In this document: positions 35,178 through 48,869 of the stretch, piece after piece
Layout of the letters: the number at the start of each line of letters is the position of its first letter
How positions within the stretch are numbered: the stretch's first letter is position 1
Origin: Alitta virens
Taxonomy: Eukaryota; Annelida; Polychaeta; Phyllodocida; Nereididae
Reading direction: 5' to 3'
Assembly (NCBI GenBank): GCA_932294295.1
Contig: OW028576.1
Span: 23,877,227-23,941,226, forward strand
DNA length: 64,000 nt
Program-made: the position numbers and the translations under genes
The notes under the pieces: generated by a model
Told to the model about the DNA's origin: nothing
The model's input: the letters and a program-made list of their open reading frames with translations, nothing else
Database searches by the model: none

Positions 35178-38100
35178 TCATGCATCAGGGGGATTGGCTT
35201 CTATTGATTGACACACATTTAGACAGACTGGTTTGACATTGCTTGCTCCACTCAAAGCACTGTTTGATGTTAAGCCTTTTTTTCCTGATCTGTTTTTCAC
35301 CACTAATATCTCAATCACTAGCACACACAATGCAGAGAATACTCCCACTGCAAGCGTAATCAGTGGGCCAACCAATATATTAAGAGTGATTATTGGACTC
35401 CGATTTTCCTTTTCTCTTTGGCAAGTAGTTGTGTTGAAAAATTTTCTTTCGTAAGACGACACCCACTTTGAAACAATTCCACTTTCAATAAGAGCCAATA
35501 TGCTGAAAGTGAAACATGACACAAGAAACAAAAATGTAACATCAATTTTTTTATCTAAAAACATTAAATATTTTATCACTTTCATAATTCCAGCAAGTAA
35601 AATTAAACGTTGAGGCAATCAACTTGTCAATATCTTTATCGGTTGTCGAGTTGGTTATTCTTAGAACAACATGTAACCATCTTACTTATACAAATAATTT
35701 AATTTATGCCTATCAAATTATATCTACAACTACATGTGTAATAATAAAAGGCAAAAATGTGGCCTTGTGTGAAATACCTTTTGCCATATTTATGCTTACT
35801 GCACATGGAACTTGGGTCACTTTAATGTGCAATACTCACTGTTTATTAAACTTCTTTGCCAATGGAGAATCCTTGCTTATCGCAAATGCTAGATCAGATC
35901 CATATGCTCTGTCTTTGGCAATATGAAGCTGGCAATCTAGAAAAAGAAGGCCATTGAGTGTATCTTTGCTTGAAACGAAAGCAGTTCTACTTGCAGTCAG
36001 ATGACTGATAATCAAAGATTGCGGGTCAGAGAAATCCAGGAAACTTTCTGGATATGGCTTGATTTGATTCTTCCAAATGCGAGCTAGGGCTCCCTTGCTG
36101 GATGCCTGTAAATCAATTAAAAATAGCATTTGATTTATTTGATTAGGGATTTATGGTATGCATTCAGCTATATAATTGCACAATGCACATCAACAGAAAC
36201 TTCGCATGTGCTTGGTCCCCATATATTAACCAGGGTCAGAGAACAAAATGGTCTTACTACTGAAATCACCTTACTTCACGAGCAAACCAAACAATATTGA
36301 TCATGGTTAATACACTCATTTACATTATACATATACATAATATGGATATCTTGAGATCATAGCTGCTATCACAATAATTTCTAAATTGGTTGCCAACAAT
36401 TTACAAGCTTTCCCTCTAAGCTGGTTTATAAAGTAATTTTGCATATATTTTTTATTGTAATAAGTGTATAACCTGAAAGGCTTCTTTCACAGAAGATCCA
36501 TCATAAATCATCACTTTATAATCAGATCTTGCAGCTAATTCCTCGAATGAGTCAATCGTTTGTGGTTTGGCTGGAACTGCTGTTAGGGCCACCAAGAGAG
36601 ACACGTACAGCGTTGTTACGATTAGAGACATTATGTTCCAAAATGCGAAGATTGTTCGAAGTCGGCTTGATGAGGAGTTGCATAAACTTGAGACACCTGA
36701 AGGAATAGGGAAGACTCAGAAAAACCATGTTCACACTGTCATAAAATGCATTTTCTCAACTTCTCCATGCTTCTTGGGATACCCATTGATTAGGCTTTTT
36801 AAGTTCACATATTTAATTGCAAGGGTGCCATGGCCTTAATACACACTGGTCTAAAATAGGTGCCTGGCCAAAACTTGCCCTTAAAAATACCAAGGCCCAT
36901 CCGTCTAATCAAGAAAATGTGATAGACCATTTTTCTGTGGCTTCTAAATACTTGTGCTAGAAATGATTTTGCAGCCAAGAATATGAATATTTCACGATTG
37001 AAAATAACCTAAGACTTTAATGATAGCCAAGACAATAATTATTAAATACAGCCAGCATTGACAACATGCCTGTCATACCAAAATAAGATTAGTACAAACG
37101 TATCCTTATGATAAAATTAGACTTTGTTGATATTTTTTAAAATTCTTACTTTGCTTGAAGCCAGCACCAAACATATCAGATGCAATGTCCAAGAAGAGGC
37201 ACCATGTCTTCTTCAAAGGATTGTTACGTGCCATAATTAAAAAAATAAGTAAACTAGACATTATCCATGTAGTGACAATTATCAAAGTTGTACTTAATGT
37301 CAAAGGTCGAAATGATACATAAATGTCAGGTTGTGGTGTTCCTTGATGTGCAGTGAAACTAGTGTCGACGACTCGATATGCTGTTAGGAAATCAGCTGCT
37401 TGTTGGCGCTCAAAGGTTGGTGATATAGCTCCAATTGACATGTTAACCTCCTATATAATAAAAATATAATACATAGGCTGCACTGCAGCAAGACACTCAG
37501 CTAATCCTACATAGCACACAGCCATCATTGAAATTGCTTAGCGTTCATCTGACAGGCAGAAGGGCGGGCTGAACACTTTCGTTTCCAAAGCAGAACTCTC
37601 AAAACTAATGCACCTACCCTAATAAAATGTCATAAACCAATACTCTATATGGCCTAGTGGTTCCTTTTGACAGTTACAGTAATACTGTATATGGCCTAGT
37701 GGTGCCTTTTGGTAGTCACATTGACATATGTGGGCTATATTTTACAAAACTTTTAATTGTTGTTTTTTCTTTTGTCTGTGAAGCCAAACTCAGACACCGA
37801 GTGTTAAAAATACCCGGTACCCAGTTGTCTGAGATAACCATTTTCAGCTCAGGATGATCAATTATATAACCCAACTAGTCCGCTGGATAACCAATTTATT
37901 TACTGAGTGCTTTAGTAGTGTGTGCGATCAACCTGAACTATCGCGACTAGGTCTACGTAGTATGTTACGCAATGGCAATTAGAGTCCAAGATAACCTAAT
38001 TTTTTAACTCTTGAATTGCACCCTTTGTTAGTAGCATTTGGACAGGTGTGAATATAGCAATCCATCCTGGTCATATTAAAGCCAAATGAGAATCAAAAGG

Positions 38101-39964
38101 CTAAGCATTGTTGATCAAATCTTCCCCTCTAGTGGTAAATAGGTGTGTGACTAGGTCAGAAAATGCAAGCGACGCACCAACTTTTCAAAAGACTCAACGG
38201 TCATTGCAGGCCATTGTGCTGTGCTAAATATAGATACATTTCATAAACGATGGTGCTGATTCCGTGCTCCACAGATCCTCAATCAGACTGATCTGTATAA
38301 ACCAGGTAATTAAGCTTATTTATAGCAAGGCTGCATAGCTAGGCGAAGTTGGCTAGGCTTGCTTTAGGAAGATTTGCATATCCATTTCGTGCTATTTAAT
38401 TTGTTGGTTTCAGAGGTGTTATGCACAGTAAGGAGTATTCAAGTCACTAGAATTATCAATACAATAGCATGTCCCTGAAATAATCTACACCAAAGATGAT
38501 TGTTTTTCTGTCCAAATACTCATTCATGGGCTATGACGATACTTCCAAAGGAATGTATGAAATTGAAATTACACTATAAAAAATATATAACAGTGTTAAA
38601 GAAGATATCTTAAATGTCTTGGATATAATTCCATACAAAATAAACCTGCAAAATTTGTATTTAACAGTATTTAAATAGATACATTTTAAATACAAATAAA
38701 CAAATCTTAAGGGTTTATTTTGCATGGGATGATTATTATGCAACTAATTATTATGAATTTAGTAAAAATAATCAGAACCTTACAATGAGTTGCTGAGAGT
38801 GACGTTAAGAGACTCGGTGAGATAGATCAGTCTTGCAGGAGAAAAAACATTTTGTTGATTTCAAAATATAACTTTAAATGTGAAAGTACTGCAATTAAGA
38901 TATATTATAAAAAATTTCACTTATATAGGGGTCATACCGTCATTGATATGGGCGTTTGAAAGAGTACCAAATCTTCATATTTTTCCCTTTTTATCTATCT
39001 CTACACTATTTTAGACATATTATAACAAGTTTTTGGATGCAGCAGTGAGTAATTATGGTCTGGAAATAGAAAAATTTGTAAGTTTTGTTCTGAATTTTGT
39101 AAAAGGCAGCCGAGATATGTCAATGCGACCATCCAAAGGCACAACAAGGCTTATAACCACATTTTGCATATAGTATATAGAGTAATACCATATGAAATGT
39201 TGTTGGGTAAGTGCACTAGTTCCAGAGTTCTGCTCCGTAAACAGCATAAAAATGAATGTAAAAATGAAGTTTGAATTTTCAAAATGTAAATACTATAATT
39301 AAGAATTTTCCCTTTTTTCCCCCTCATTTGAATATTTCACAGGTATTTACAGCCATAAGTCCCCCAAAAGGCACCACTACACTATCTTAGACATATAATG
39401 GCAAAGTTTTAAGCATGTAGGTGCAGAAGTGTCAGAGTTTTGCTTCAGAAACAAAAAAAGTTCTTTCAATTTTTTTAAGTTGTAAATTATAGCCGAAATA
39501 TGTTAATTTGACTATCAAAAGGCACCACAAGGCCATATAGAGTATTACTGTACAAAATGTTGTTAGGGTAAGGGCATTGGTGTTAAATTTCTGCTCCAGA
39601 AACAAAAGTGTTATGCCCGCCCGCCTGCCCGCCTGCTCACCTGCTTGCCTGTCGCATTGACGGACATGAATTTTTCCAGTGACGACAATATTCCCCTTCG
39701 AACTTTGTTGGCTTAGGGTTATGTCTCTGGTCTGGTCTTTACTTCATTGTGGACAATTATCTCAAATATTTTCAATCCTAATTTGGTATCTTATTATCAT
39801 CTCTGGCAGCTGTTTATATAAACTGGCCAAGCCTCATATCGAGAGAGTTACATAACACCATGTATTATAGTACAATACAATATATGACATTCACCTTGTA
39901 ATACACCATGCCAACAAGTCCTCTTCTTGCTGTGCCATATGTCTTGGCAGGGATGACCTCATAC
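35178..39964 (-). CDS. ionotropic glutamate receptor-like channel, 3' exons
   Basis: Five minus-strand exons join in phase: 39964-39895 (YEVIPAKTYGTARRGLVGM, ligand domain S1); 37450-37150 (S1 end MSIGAISPTFERQQAADF with the ligand-contact Arg, M1 ending FLIMARNN, pore loop WCLFLDIASDMFGAGF); 36696-36473 (M3 around LIVTTLYVSLLVALTA, then S2 with DGSSVKEAF); 36105-35840 (S2, RAYGSDLAFAISKDSPL); and 35502-35178 (S2 end ESGIVSKWVSSYE, M4 LVGPLITLAVGVFSALCVLV, stop). Each junction has GT and AG, for example GTAAGAA at 37149 and TTTCACTTTCAG at 35503. These are the domains of a glutamate-gated cation channel in the plasma membrane. The canonical SYTANLAAF motif of M3 is not present, so it is a divergent member. 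The 5' exons are incomplete; two weak candidates are listed separately. Confidence 0.88.
38000..39890. other. iGluR intron with dispersed repeats
   Basis: The intron holds two copies of a repeat (about 39100-39260 and 39480-39610) and a GCCCGCCTGCCC-like GC-rich short array at 39613-39650. No other gene. Confidence 0.5.
39100..39610. repeat. two copies of a dispersed repeat
   Basis: Both copies share GATATGTCAAT...AAAGGCAC...AAGGC...TAGAGTA...GGGTAAG. Further copies lie at 59205-59330 and, inverted, at 37640-37735. No ends or coding capacity are apparent. Confidence 0.65.
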
Positions 39965-40451
39965 CTGGTCAAATAAGACAAGAAAATGTTCAGTCTACAT
40001 AATTTATAATACCAGAAAACTGAAGAAGATATATTCCAGCACCTGTCAGCAAAATTTGACAACAAGCTGCAGACCTGTGCTATATAAATACAGCCGGTGG
40101 ATCAAAATATTCTGCTATACACGAATGATAGATATGTCCCTAACTACAGTGACAATTTTTTTGTTTTCAAGGATATTTTGTATTAGCTTCTGTACGTCTT
40201 GACTAATGCCTGCAACTCACAGTCTACCACAACCTGCTGACAGTTTTTGTAATCTGTAAATGATTTGGCTTTCATTTTCAGTTGTGCGATTGTTTATTCT
40301 TTTTGTTAATTGGTTTGAATAATCAATTCAAAGTACTAATGTGCTTTAGTTTGAGATTGCTTAATTATACGAACGTGAAATTAAACGCTGTTGATAATGA
40401 CAGTAGAATGTCAAAGACCAGTCCATGATATTCTGTCATGTTATTCTTTAC

Positions 40452-40478
40452 AGATATCCAATTGTAGTAGAGGTAGTC
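40452..40478 (-). other. candidate iGluR microexon
   Basis: Between TTTTTTTGTTGCAG and GTAAAG on the minus strand lie 27 bases in the phase required by the exon at 39964. The join would read TTIGYLYEV, which matches the LGFLYDV-type stretch of iGluR S1 domains. The exon is very short, so chance is possible. Confidence 0.4.
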
Positions 40479-40831
40479 CTGCAACAAAAAAAATTGCACT
40501 TGTAAGACACCACTTACGAATATCCCTTTATGTGAACATTTTCTGATATCAAAATTTAAGATTCTGGAAAGCCAGCCTGAGTGTGAATGTATAGATTACA
40601 GAAGTTTATTTTCATAGGTTGACAACTTGATTATTATTTGACTCATTTTTATCACCCCAAACACCATATTTTGCTTGTTTATTCGTCTAAACTAAGTTAA
40701 TTTTGTACTCTTTTAGTCTATGGCCTGGCTTATGATATTAAAGGCCTAATAATGTAATTACAGAATAATTATATGTTTATGTGCTGATTTTACACAATTC
40801 TTGTTCGGACATGCAGGTAATTTTAGGTGTT

Positions 40832-41130
40832 TAACAGCTGGGTGGTCAAGTGGTGAGACGCTTGCCTGCTCCTCTGAAGGATCCGGGTTCAGTCCTGGGC
40901 TCAGGCACCCTTCATGAGCAACATCCCAGCTGGATGTCATTCGGATGATATGTTAAATTGTCGGTCCCTTTTACTCAGTGTTTATGCTGAGGCAAATAAA
41001 AGATCCCACTCATGGGGTAAATGTTTAACATGGGTGGACTCCTCCTCTCCCTGAACTCATCAATCAACCCTTGATAGTGGCAAGAATTTACCTTAGAGGG
41101 CTACACTTTCCATATCTATCTATCTATATA
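40832..41130 (+). mobile_element. tRNA-derived SINE, near full length
   Basis: GTGGTCAAGTGGTGAGACGC and GGGTTCAGTCCT form the A and B boxes. The body has GGGGTAAATGTTTAACATGG, and the tail is a TATC microsatellite. Closest in sequence to the 12.47 kb copy. Confidence 0.8.
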
Positions 41131-41466
41131 TAATTTAGAAAAAAAAAGCCTAAGTTGCAAAAAAATAAACCCATTCCTCTTGTATTTTCAACAGAAGATT
41201 TTCTTAAGTCAATATACAGCCATTGGCTACAGTACACAGTTTAACCAATTATTTTGTTTCACATGGTAAACTAGAAAAGAATATTCCTAATTAGATCGCT
41301 TGTCTTTGAAGTGACAGCACACAGTGTATAGCACTGATTATGCTGACCACATTTTGCATATAGTAATGCATTTAAGCAATAAGACACAAACAACTCATTA
41401 CAAAAATATTAACAACTGAACAATTATAAAAATATCAAGCACTTATTATTAATAAAAGATACCTAC

Positions 41467-41504
41467 AGGGGGTGCTGCAACTCGTAGATGCATTTGCGAA
41501 ACAA
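41467..41504 (-). other. candidate iGluR upstream exon
   Basis: On the minus strand, an exon bounded by GGATTCCAG and GTAGGT would encode VSQMHLRVAAPP. LRV is the usual start of the iGluR S1 domain. An exon of about 30 residues is still missing between this and the microexon at 40.45 kb. Confidence 0.3.
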
Positions 41505-41829
41505 CTGGAATCCGATGTGACATGTCAGAATTGTAATAAGCTAATAATGCTGCTTTTTTTCACCAGCAATCCATATATAGCAATAACACATTATATACAT
41601 GTATATTTATGCCTCCGCAAGTATGTTGGCATGTGCTCCATTTGTAATGTATTGTTACTCCCAACAGTGCAGTTATTTATTGAGTGGTTGACTCGAAAGT
41701 TTTTAAAATCCTTTTTCCTGCATCTAAATCAAAACGTTGGTGTGTCTGGCATCCATTATATTGGACATAAATTAAGCACATATGAATTGAAAAGGGTACT
41801 GAGTACTGTTTTGGATAAAGAAGCAACAT

Positions 41830-44690
41830 AATAATGAACCATCAGTTTGCTACAGTGCTCCATAAAAAGTCATGATGGATGCGCTTGCAATAGCTATTTC
41901 CAAGGTATGGTACCTAATCTCACCTGGGAATATCTGTAGCCAAGGCTTCCGATTGGCTAAAGAAAAATCTGGGTCAATCAATGTTACCATGAACCAATGA
42001 GATTCTCGCATTAAAAGAAAACTAAATCAGGTCAATTTAAAGGTGTTTGAATTAAAATTATTTTATATATCAATTATAAATAGTGACAACTCCCTATTTA
42101 TTTAAAATCTGCCAATTTTAGAGACTTGGAAACTAAACTTTATCTGAATCTATGACTGCTATGGCATTGGTTAAATTAGCTATAATAAAATATACAATAC
42201 AAAGACAGCCATTAAAATGACTAGAAACCATATCTAAGTAATAAAAGTGTGATGCTGCAAAACGTACTACAGAAGAGCTAAATAGTATTCTTATCTGATC
42301 AATAATTATAAGCCATGATAACACCATGATCCATTGTATTGTCATGCATTGTTATAAATTAGCATTTGATCAATAGGTTGTGTTGATTCAGTGTTGTGAG
42401 AAACGTTATTAGCGGTAGTGTAATGGAAAGCAGCAGACCTATTGATTGTGTTAACATAGACGGTTGCATTGTAAACATTCAGGCCTTTGTTTGGTCAGAC
42501 ACAGACACAGAAAAAAAGTAGTTACTTAAATTCAATGGTTTCTAGGCTTTTTGAATATATCACAAGACCTTTTACCAATAAATTACAGTTCAAAATTGCA
42601 TTACAGGTTTTGTAGGACTTGGCTGTGTATATGACATAGAGTATGCAATTGCCAGCACAGCAGTCAGTTTGTTCTTTTTTGTCTATCTGTCTGTCTGTCT
42701 GTCAACCACACTAGCATCATTAACATTATTACTTCAGGTCTATTAAAGCTAAGCAAATACAATTACAGGCAATGAAACTTAGAGTAAGACCTTAATTGAA
42801 TAAGCTATGTTACTCCATGGATGTTTTACTTGCCTGAGAATATATCAATACAAAGCACTTCCTAATAAGCCTATGATAATAATAATAATTTATAGATTTT
42901 CTACTACCAATAACTTCCATGCAATTGATACTGCCCAGCCCTGGAATCAAATTCTGGCAATGTGAAATTTGAGCAAGGTTCGAATTTAAATCAAAACATC
43001 AAATTAATCAAAAATTTGCATTGTCTATATGTTCATTACTTGAGGATTTTGAGAGATTAGGTCACTGAAAATGTAACATATGTTTTGATGTATGTATGTA
43101 TGTGGTTTTTTTACACATGAGATTAAAACAGAACCAAATTAATAACAAAATAAATATGATAACTACGGCCTCCTGCGCACACTGGCTTATATGTGACCTT
43201 AAACAAAATATTACACAAAGTTGATAATTTATTTATGTTTTTACATTATGTCCACAGAAACATTGATGTGCCTAAGGTACTGTACACACCAATATAAAAG
43301 CTTCCAATGATTCATACTGATATTGATGTTGTAATCAGAAATACATCACTGAATATATCTCACCTTCCCCATTAGATTCCTACCCAGCAACAATGAAGCA
43401 ATATAGCTGGGAGCACACTGATTTCACTTTTTTCTTTGGAATTATTTTGATATGGCTAAAAGCATGGTCTGTGATTAACAAAGGGAAAGCACTCTTTAAT
43501 ATATTTAGATTTTGCTCGGTTTTTTTTATTTTGTGGCATATTTTATTTTTTTTATTTTTCTATAGGGATCACCTTTAATGTTCTAGAAATACCTTTGCAT
43601 AATAATCATGCCAATATATTTTTGATCACCAGGTCTTCCGCTTAGGTCTATTACCTGTATTTCAATGAGCTTAGCATCAATAGACCTGAAGTTATCATGT
43701 CTATAAGTGTGGTTGACAGGTCGAAAGAGAGACAAAATGGAGTGACCCACTGACTGACACGCTGAACATCACAATACTCTAGGCCATATACATGGCCAAG
43801 GGTTATAAAAGCAATAATGTAAGATCACAAAAGTGTCATATTCACCATCTATAGAAACATATGGATGCTGTTGTCTGTTGTCAATCCATACTCAAATATT
43901 TAAGGAGAAAAATACACCCACAAAAGATCATAAGATTACTGCTGTGGTTTATGAATGACTCATATAATGGTACTTCTAGATGGATGCAAATATATCAATT
44001 ATTTCTCTATTTTTCTTTGGAATTATTTGAAAGAACAAATGATTAGTATAATCTGTTTTGTGAAAGAGCCTTTATTGTGAAATGAGAACAACATTTTAAC
44101 AATTTAATTTCATACAAGAATACAAAATTATAACTTTAACACATTACAATGTCAATTTTATCAAAATACGGAAAATGTACAATTAATGCTTAATATAAAA
44201 TGAATTTGACTAATTATATTAGGTAATATGTACTGTACACCACTCATATTAAAAATATGTCATCTTGCAAAATGAAACATTTCGGTTTCTGTTTATAACA
44301 AAACATACTATAATTAAACAAGGTTTATTTATAAAATGGGATGTGAAATTCTTGAGATTGTTTAAAATTATAGGGTTTTATTTCATTATATTCAAACATT
44401 ACATTGAAAGTTGAAGGAAGGTATTTTCTTTTGAATTTGTATAGAAGAATAATAAATACATTTGATAAATTGACAGGATTTCCAGTGATTTGAATAGAGG
44501 AGTGGAAGGCTCTCTAGGTCCAGATGATGTCATAAATTCAGAATTCTTAAAATCGTTTTTTGCAATCTGTGCAAGGAAATTAAATAACAATTACTAACAT
44601 TACCCCAGACGTATACACAATCAGATAAATGATTGATTGATTACTTTCACAGTAATGTGAGGAGCCAATGAAGCATACATGTAGCTTTTT
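41830..44690. other. no gene seen
   Basis: AT-rich intergenic DNA with a short TCTG repeat at 42680-42702. Confidence 0.4.
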
Positions 44691-44707
44691 GGGATTAGCC
44701 CCATATT

Positions 44708-44778
44708 ACAAAAAAAAAAAAAAAAAAAAAAAAAATAAAAAAAAAAATAAAATAAAATAAAAAAAAGAAAAAAAAAAG
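44708..44778. repeat. A-rich tract
   Basis: A 70-base run of A with a few T and G. Its orientation is opposite to that expected for a tail of the neighbouring minus-strand LINE, so it belongs to something else or arose by slippage. Confidence 0.9.
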
Positions 44779-44889
44779 GGCAAAATCCCAAGGTGTTACA
44801 AATACAGAAGTGACAGAATATTAATACAAAATTGCATTTAACTTGGCATAATATGTTATGGATGACTATTAGACTATTAGTCATAGAAG

Positions 44890-46384
44890 TCATTTATAGA
44901 GAGCATTTTGAATTTCTTGTGCAATTGCACCGTCGGGGTTCGAGGATCTAAGTTGAATAGTTTTTTTGAATGCTGTGTGTTAAAGTATTTCTTTGGAGCT
45001 GTACCATATATTTCTAACCCATATTGTAATTTTGAATACCAATAGGCAAAATACTTAAGCTTTTGGCTGTTTGGTACCCAGTTCTTACTGATTTTAAATG
45101 AACTAGTAGTTCTGACCAGCTCCCTACCAAGTTTTGCAACATGGTCACTGAATTTTAATTATCAGTTAGTTAGTTTACCATCAACATAAATGCTATTTAG
45201 ACAGTCGGGAATATTTATATTATGAGACATGAAGATACTGAAATTGGTTTTCTCGTCACTAAGTAATAACTTGTTAGCATTAAGCCATTCAGTTATGTTA
45301 TTAATACATTGCTGTGCTTTCTGTGAAAATATTTGTGTCATCAGTGTAAAGCCTCAATTGTTCATACGTACTGTTTTGTGTATCATTAATAAAAACTAAG
45401 AAGAATAAGGCTCCTAAGACCGACCCTTGTGGTACCCCACATGTTATTTTGCTGATGCTAGATTTGTAACTCCTAAAATTAGTGTACTGGTGTCTATTTT
45501 TTAAGTATGATTTAATCAATGAATAATTCTGGACCTCTGACACCATACATTTTTAATTTGTTAATCAATATATCATGGTAAACTAAATCAAATGCCTTTG
45601 TTAAGTTTATATAAATGATCATTGTCATGTTTTTGATTTCGGTTTTCTGTCTTAATCGGTCAGTAGTTTCTATGAGAGCTAAGGTCGTGGAGTAATCTTT
45701 CTTGTATCCAAATTGGTATTTCAAAGTTATCTTACATTTTTCAAAGTATTCATTATCCCATATGTATACAACCTTTTCAATTACTTTATTTATTGTGCTT
45801 AAGAGATTAATGGGCCTATTGTTTGATGGTTCATGAGGACTGCCTTTTTCGTAAATGGGTATGACTCTTCCTAATTTTAATTGATCAGGATATGCACCAG
45901 TCTTGATAATTGTATTGGTTAAATGAATAATTAATTGTGGGATAGTTTTGGTCCTACATTTAAAAAAATAGTCATTAAGAGCATTAGCAATTTTTTCTGT
46001 CAGTTTTCAGGACTTCCCCTTCATATTCTGGCTTCTTTATAGCCTTGTCCTTTTTTGTTTTACCTGGATTTATAATAGGACCATAAATTTTTCCCAGAGT
46101 GCTTTATTATTTTTCTTTTTATCGTATATATTTTCTTCATAGGACTCTGCTTCTGCTTTTCAAAGTATTGTTGTCAATATGTTTCTATATCTCTTGTAAT
46201 TTTCTTTATTCAGATATGTGGGATTGTTTAGGCATCTTTTGTATAGCTCTGCCTTTTGCCTTATGCTTTTGCGTAATGCTGCAGTTATCCATATTTTATC
46301 TCTTGACCTTTTCCCAGACGATGTGGTTAATGGGAATGATTTATTAAAGTTATCTGTGTATTTTGCATATAGGATTTCAACCAT
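44890..46384 (-). pseudogene. LINE ORF2 remnant (CR1/L2/Jockey-like reverse transcriptase)
   Basis: Broken minus-strand frames line up with one ORF2. The linker before RT is at 46384-46160 (KIWITAALRKSIRQKAELYK). RT blocks follow: GRVIPIYEKGS near 45870; FGYKKDYSTTLALIE and INLTKAFDLVYHDIL (45724-45512); and ITCGVPQGSVLGALFF with a YTDDT box in place of YADDT (45546-45301). A typical C-terminal stretch (WVPNSQKLKYFAYWYSKLQY) reaches about 44900. The frame changes near 45530 and several stops are present. The endonuclease domain is not recognised. These enzymes copy their RNA into genomic nicks. Confidence 0.8.
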
Positions 46385-46481
46385 CTTATTCGTATCACTT
46401 GCTTCATATAATTCACTTCAGTTATCCCATCTTAGTGTTTCCCTGAACTTCAACAAGTTCTTTTCTCCAAACATTCTAATT

Positions 46482-46904
46482 TCAGGTCTCTGTTCTGATT
46501 TTGGACCGACATTTTGATAGTTTTGAATGGTTTGCCCTCAACATAACTAGTTCATTTTCCATACAGATTATTCTGCCATATGGGCTGAGTATTTCTTTTA
46601 TTTTGTCATCACTCCAACTTAGCATTGCATCTTTCATCGTGACTCTTGTAAGTTCTTCACTTTCATCTTTTAACTCAATATGATGCTGCTTTATATGCAA
46701 TCAAGAATTCATCAGACTTTCTTTCCCTGTTTCATTTGAAAGTGTTAAAGCACTCTTCTCGGCCCTTGTGGTGGGAAGATGTGAACACCAGCTAAATAAC
46801 TCACTATCAATCTCACTATGACTGGTATCACCCAGTATCCCTAATGGGAAAATGAGAACAAGATTCATTGTTGAAATTAGCCCTTTAATTTTCACTTCTG
46901 ACAC
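46482..46904 (-). pseudogene. unrecognised ORF with one internal stop
   Basis: About 140 codons on the minus strand with one internal stop at 46703-46701. The protein is hydrophilic and includes SWSDDKIKEILSPYGRII. It lies just upstream of the LINE remnant and might belong to its 5' part, but I recognise no domain and it may be unrelated. Confidence 0.3.
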
Positions 46905-46909
46905 TATAC

Positions 46910-47930
46910 CTGGTGATGGTCAAGGACAACATGTTGCATAATACCCCGAAGTGCAGCAGGGCTAGGCCACGCATCTTGTGAGGATTTCTTTGCAAAAAAG
47001 AGGCTGTCTGCTAAATTTGTAATCCTCTATATGTGCACACGAGTATGACAGTGCCCCAGCATGACACCCGATTCGTTTACTGTCAGTGAATAACTATACA
47101 ATACAGGGGAATATTGTCAGCGTATGTGTATAGTGTACAGCAGCAGCCCCTGTCATCTAAACAGCCCCTGTCAGTGTAAGCATACATATGGGGCTATCAA
47201 TCCTGTACACTGTACCACATGCTAGCAGCCCTTATTCCAGTCCCCCCTGCCTTGCAATCATGCAAATAAACATGTAATCCGAAATCCTTTCAATGAAAAT
47301 AATTATAGCATAATGTAAATAAACATCATGAAACAAGGTTTTAAAAGTCCGTAAACATTGTTTTAAATTAGTGTTTTATTTGTTTTTTAAATTTTTCGGA
47401 TTTATTGAACATTTGCTTTCACCTAGCTGTAGTGTAAGTTTCGTGGAGCCTATAAATTCATACTTCACTTGTTGACACCAGCCAGCTGAATTTAGGATGG
47501 CATAAATGTCAGTGTGGAATGCAAATACCCAGGTAATTTGTTTATGCATCATCACAATATATTTGCAGTATTAATTCAGTATAGACTGAAAAATTGGTCT
47601 GTGCACTGGGTAGTCTGGCGGTCACATTGATGAGGACATCACTAACGTGATGTCTAGTCAACATTGGTGCAATTTGCGATCGTTTGCAATAATAATTGCT
47701 GAATTGTTCGGGTGCATCACATAAGTAATGTCGTCACGTAGGTGATGTCGCCTGATGGTACATGTAAACACAGGCCTAAATTATTAAAGGTTCAGCTGAT
47801 GAAAAATGTTGCATCCTGTATATATATATTAATCCTCAGTCAATGCCAAATGCAGATCGCTGATTGGTCGAAAGCTGATCGATATATTTCCTTATTCACA
47901 AAATGGTCAGTTTAGCAACGCCCTCTCCAC
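46910..47930. other. no gene seen
   Basis: Mixed sequence without a supported gene. ACATCACTAACGTGATGT at 47637-47654 is a short palindrome. Confidence 0.4.
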
Positions 47931-47939
47931 GGATATTTT

Positions 47940-48015
47940 CTGTATTCCGGGGCACTGACGTCACAACTTCCACATTTCGGCCAATCAGAGAACAGTATTT
48001 CCTTCAGCCCTTCTA
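47940..48015 (+). promoter_or_regulatory. possible promoter (CRE and CCAAT)
   Basis: CTGACGTCAC, containing the CRE core TGACGTCA, lies 25 bases before GGCCAATCAGA (a CCAAT box). The site is about 0.9 kb upstream of the KDZ-type exons on the same strand. No TATA box is seen. The link to that gene is inference. Confidence 0.35.
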
Positions 48016-48869
48016 TTGATAACATCAGTGTCGAAATGAGTTGCATTCAACAAAATGTTTAAGCATAGTCAGGAATTCCCTCTCGTAGCAGCACAGCAAG
48101 TGTGAACAACAGTTGTAAACTATATTTAGGACAATTCTGTGCTTTAACAGTCATGTCATGCTACAGTTATCACAGAAAAACATCGATGAAGTGTGTGCAT
48201 AAGTTGGGGGGCTGTATGGCCGATGGTCGGCGATGGATATCTTTAGGATATATATATAATTGCTGGTTCACCAAAAGCAATGTTTTTTTAGTCAACTGGC
48301 GTTTTTTTATCGCCTTTATCTTGGTAACGGAGGGAAGTACAGTCAAAAACTTAGTGTCTACATGGTCCAAATTAAATCAGAATTCAATTGCCAGATTAAT
48401 TCAACTCCGCTCGAAAATGATCGCGGCAGTATTATGTGTTTCTGCCTTATTTATTTTTTGGTGTTTGAAATAGACAGCTCTAGGATTAAATCGTTATCAC
48501 ATGTTGATATTTTTAGAATTCAGAAAATATTTGCTCAGTTGTCATGTTTCAGCCTTCAGCGTGAAATTTGAAAACTTCGTGGAATGATTTCCTGTATTTT
48601 CAATATAAACATGTGATAACTTGTAATATCCATTAAGACAAGTGCCGAAGTCAATGAACGGTAATTTGGGTCTGTGGTGTAAACTGTATCATGAGAAACA
48701 TCATAAAGCTTGTATGCTTCTGATTTAATGGCCATCAAGTGACTGCACCCTGATACATGTAAGTGAAGAATCAAAACTTATGTTCACGTTGGACACAAGA
48801 CGTTCTGGAATCATGGCCAATGTCATGAAGAGTGGCAGCTGATTTACCACTTCTAAAATTCTATCTCAG

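Noticed and set aside
41472..41831. 119-codon plus-strand frame
   Set aside because: No motif, no splice context, and AT-rich composition like its surroundings.
44621..44893. Phe-rich frame resembling a membrane protein
   Set aside because: It comes from the A-rich tract read on the opposite strand.
47637..47654. Short palindrome ACATCACTAACGTGATGT
   Set aside because: It is isolated, with no repeat ends or other copies seen.
48102..48571. Plus-strand frames of 123 and 103 codons before the KDZ-type gene
   Set aside because: They overlap in two frames with no recognisable domain, and neither joins the KDZ exons in a convincing way.
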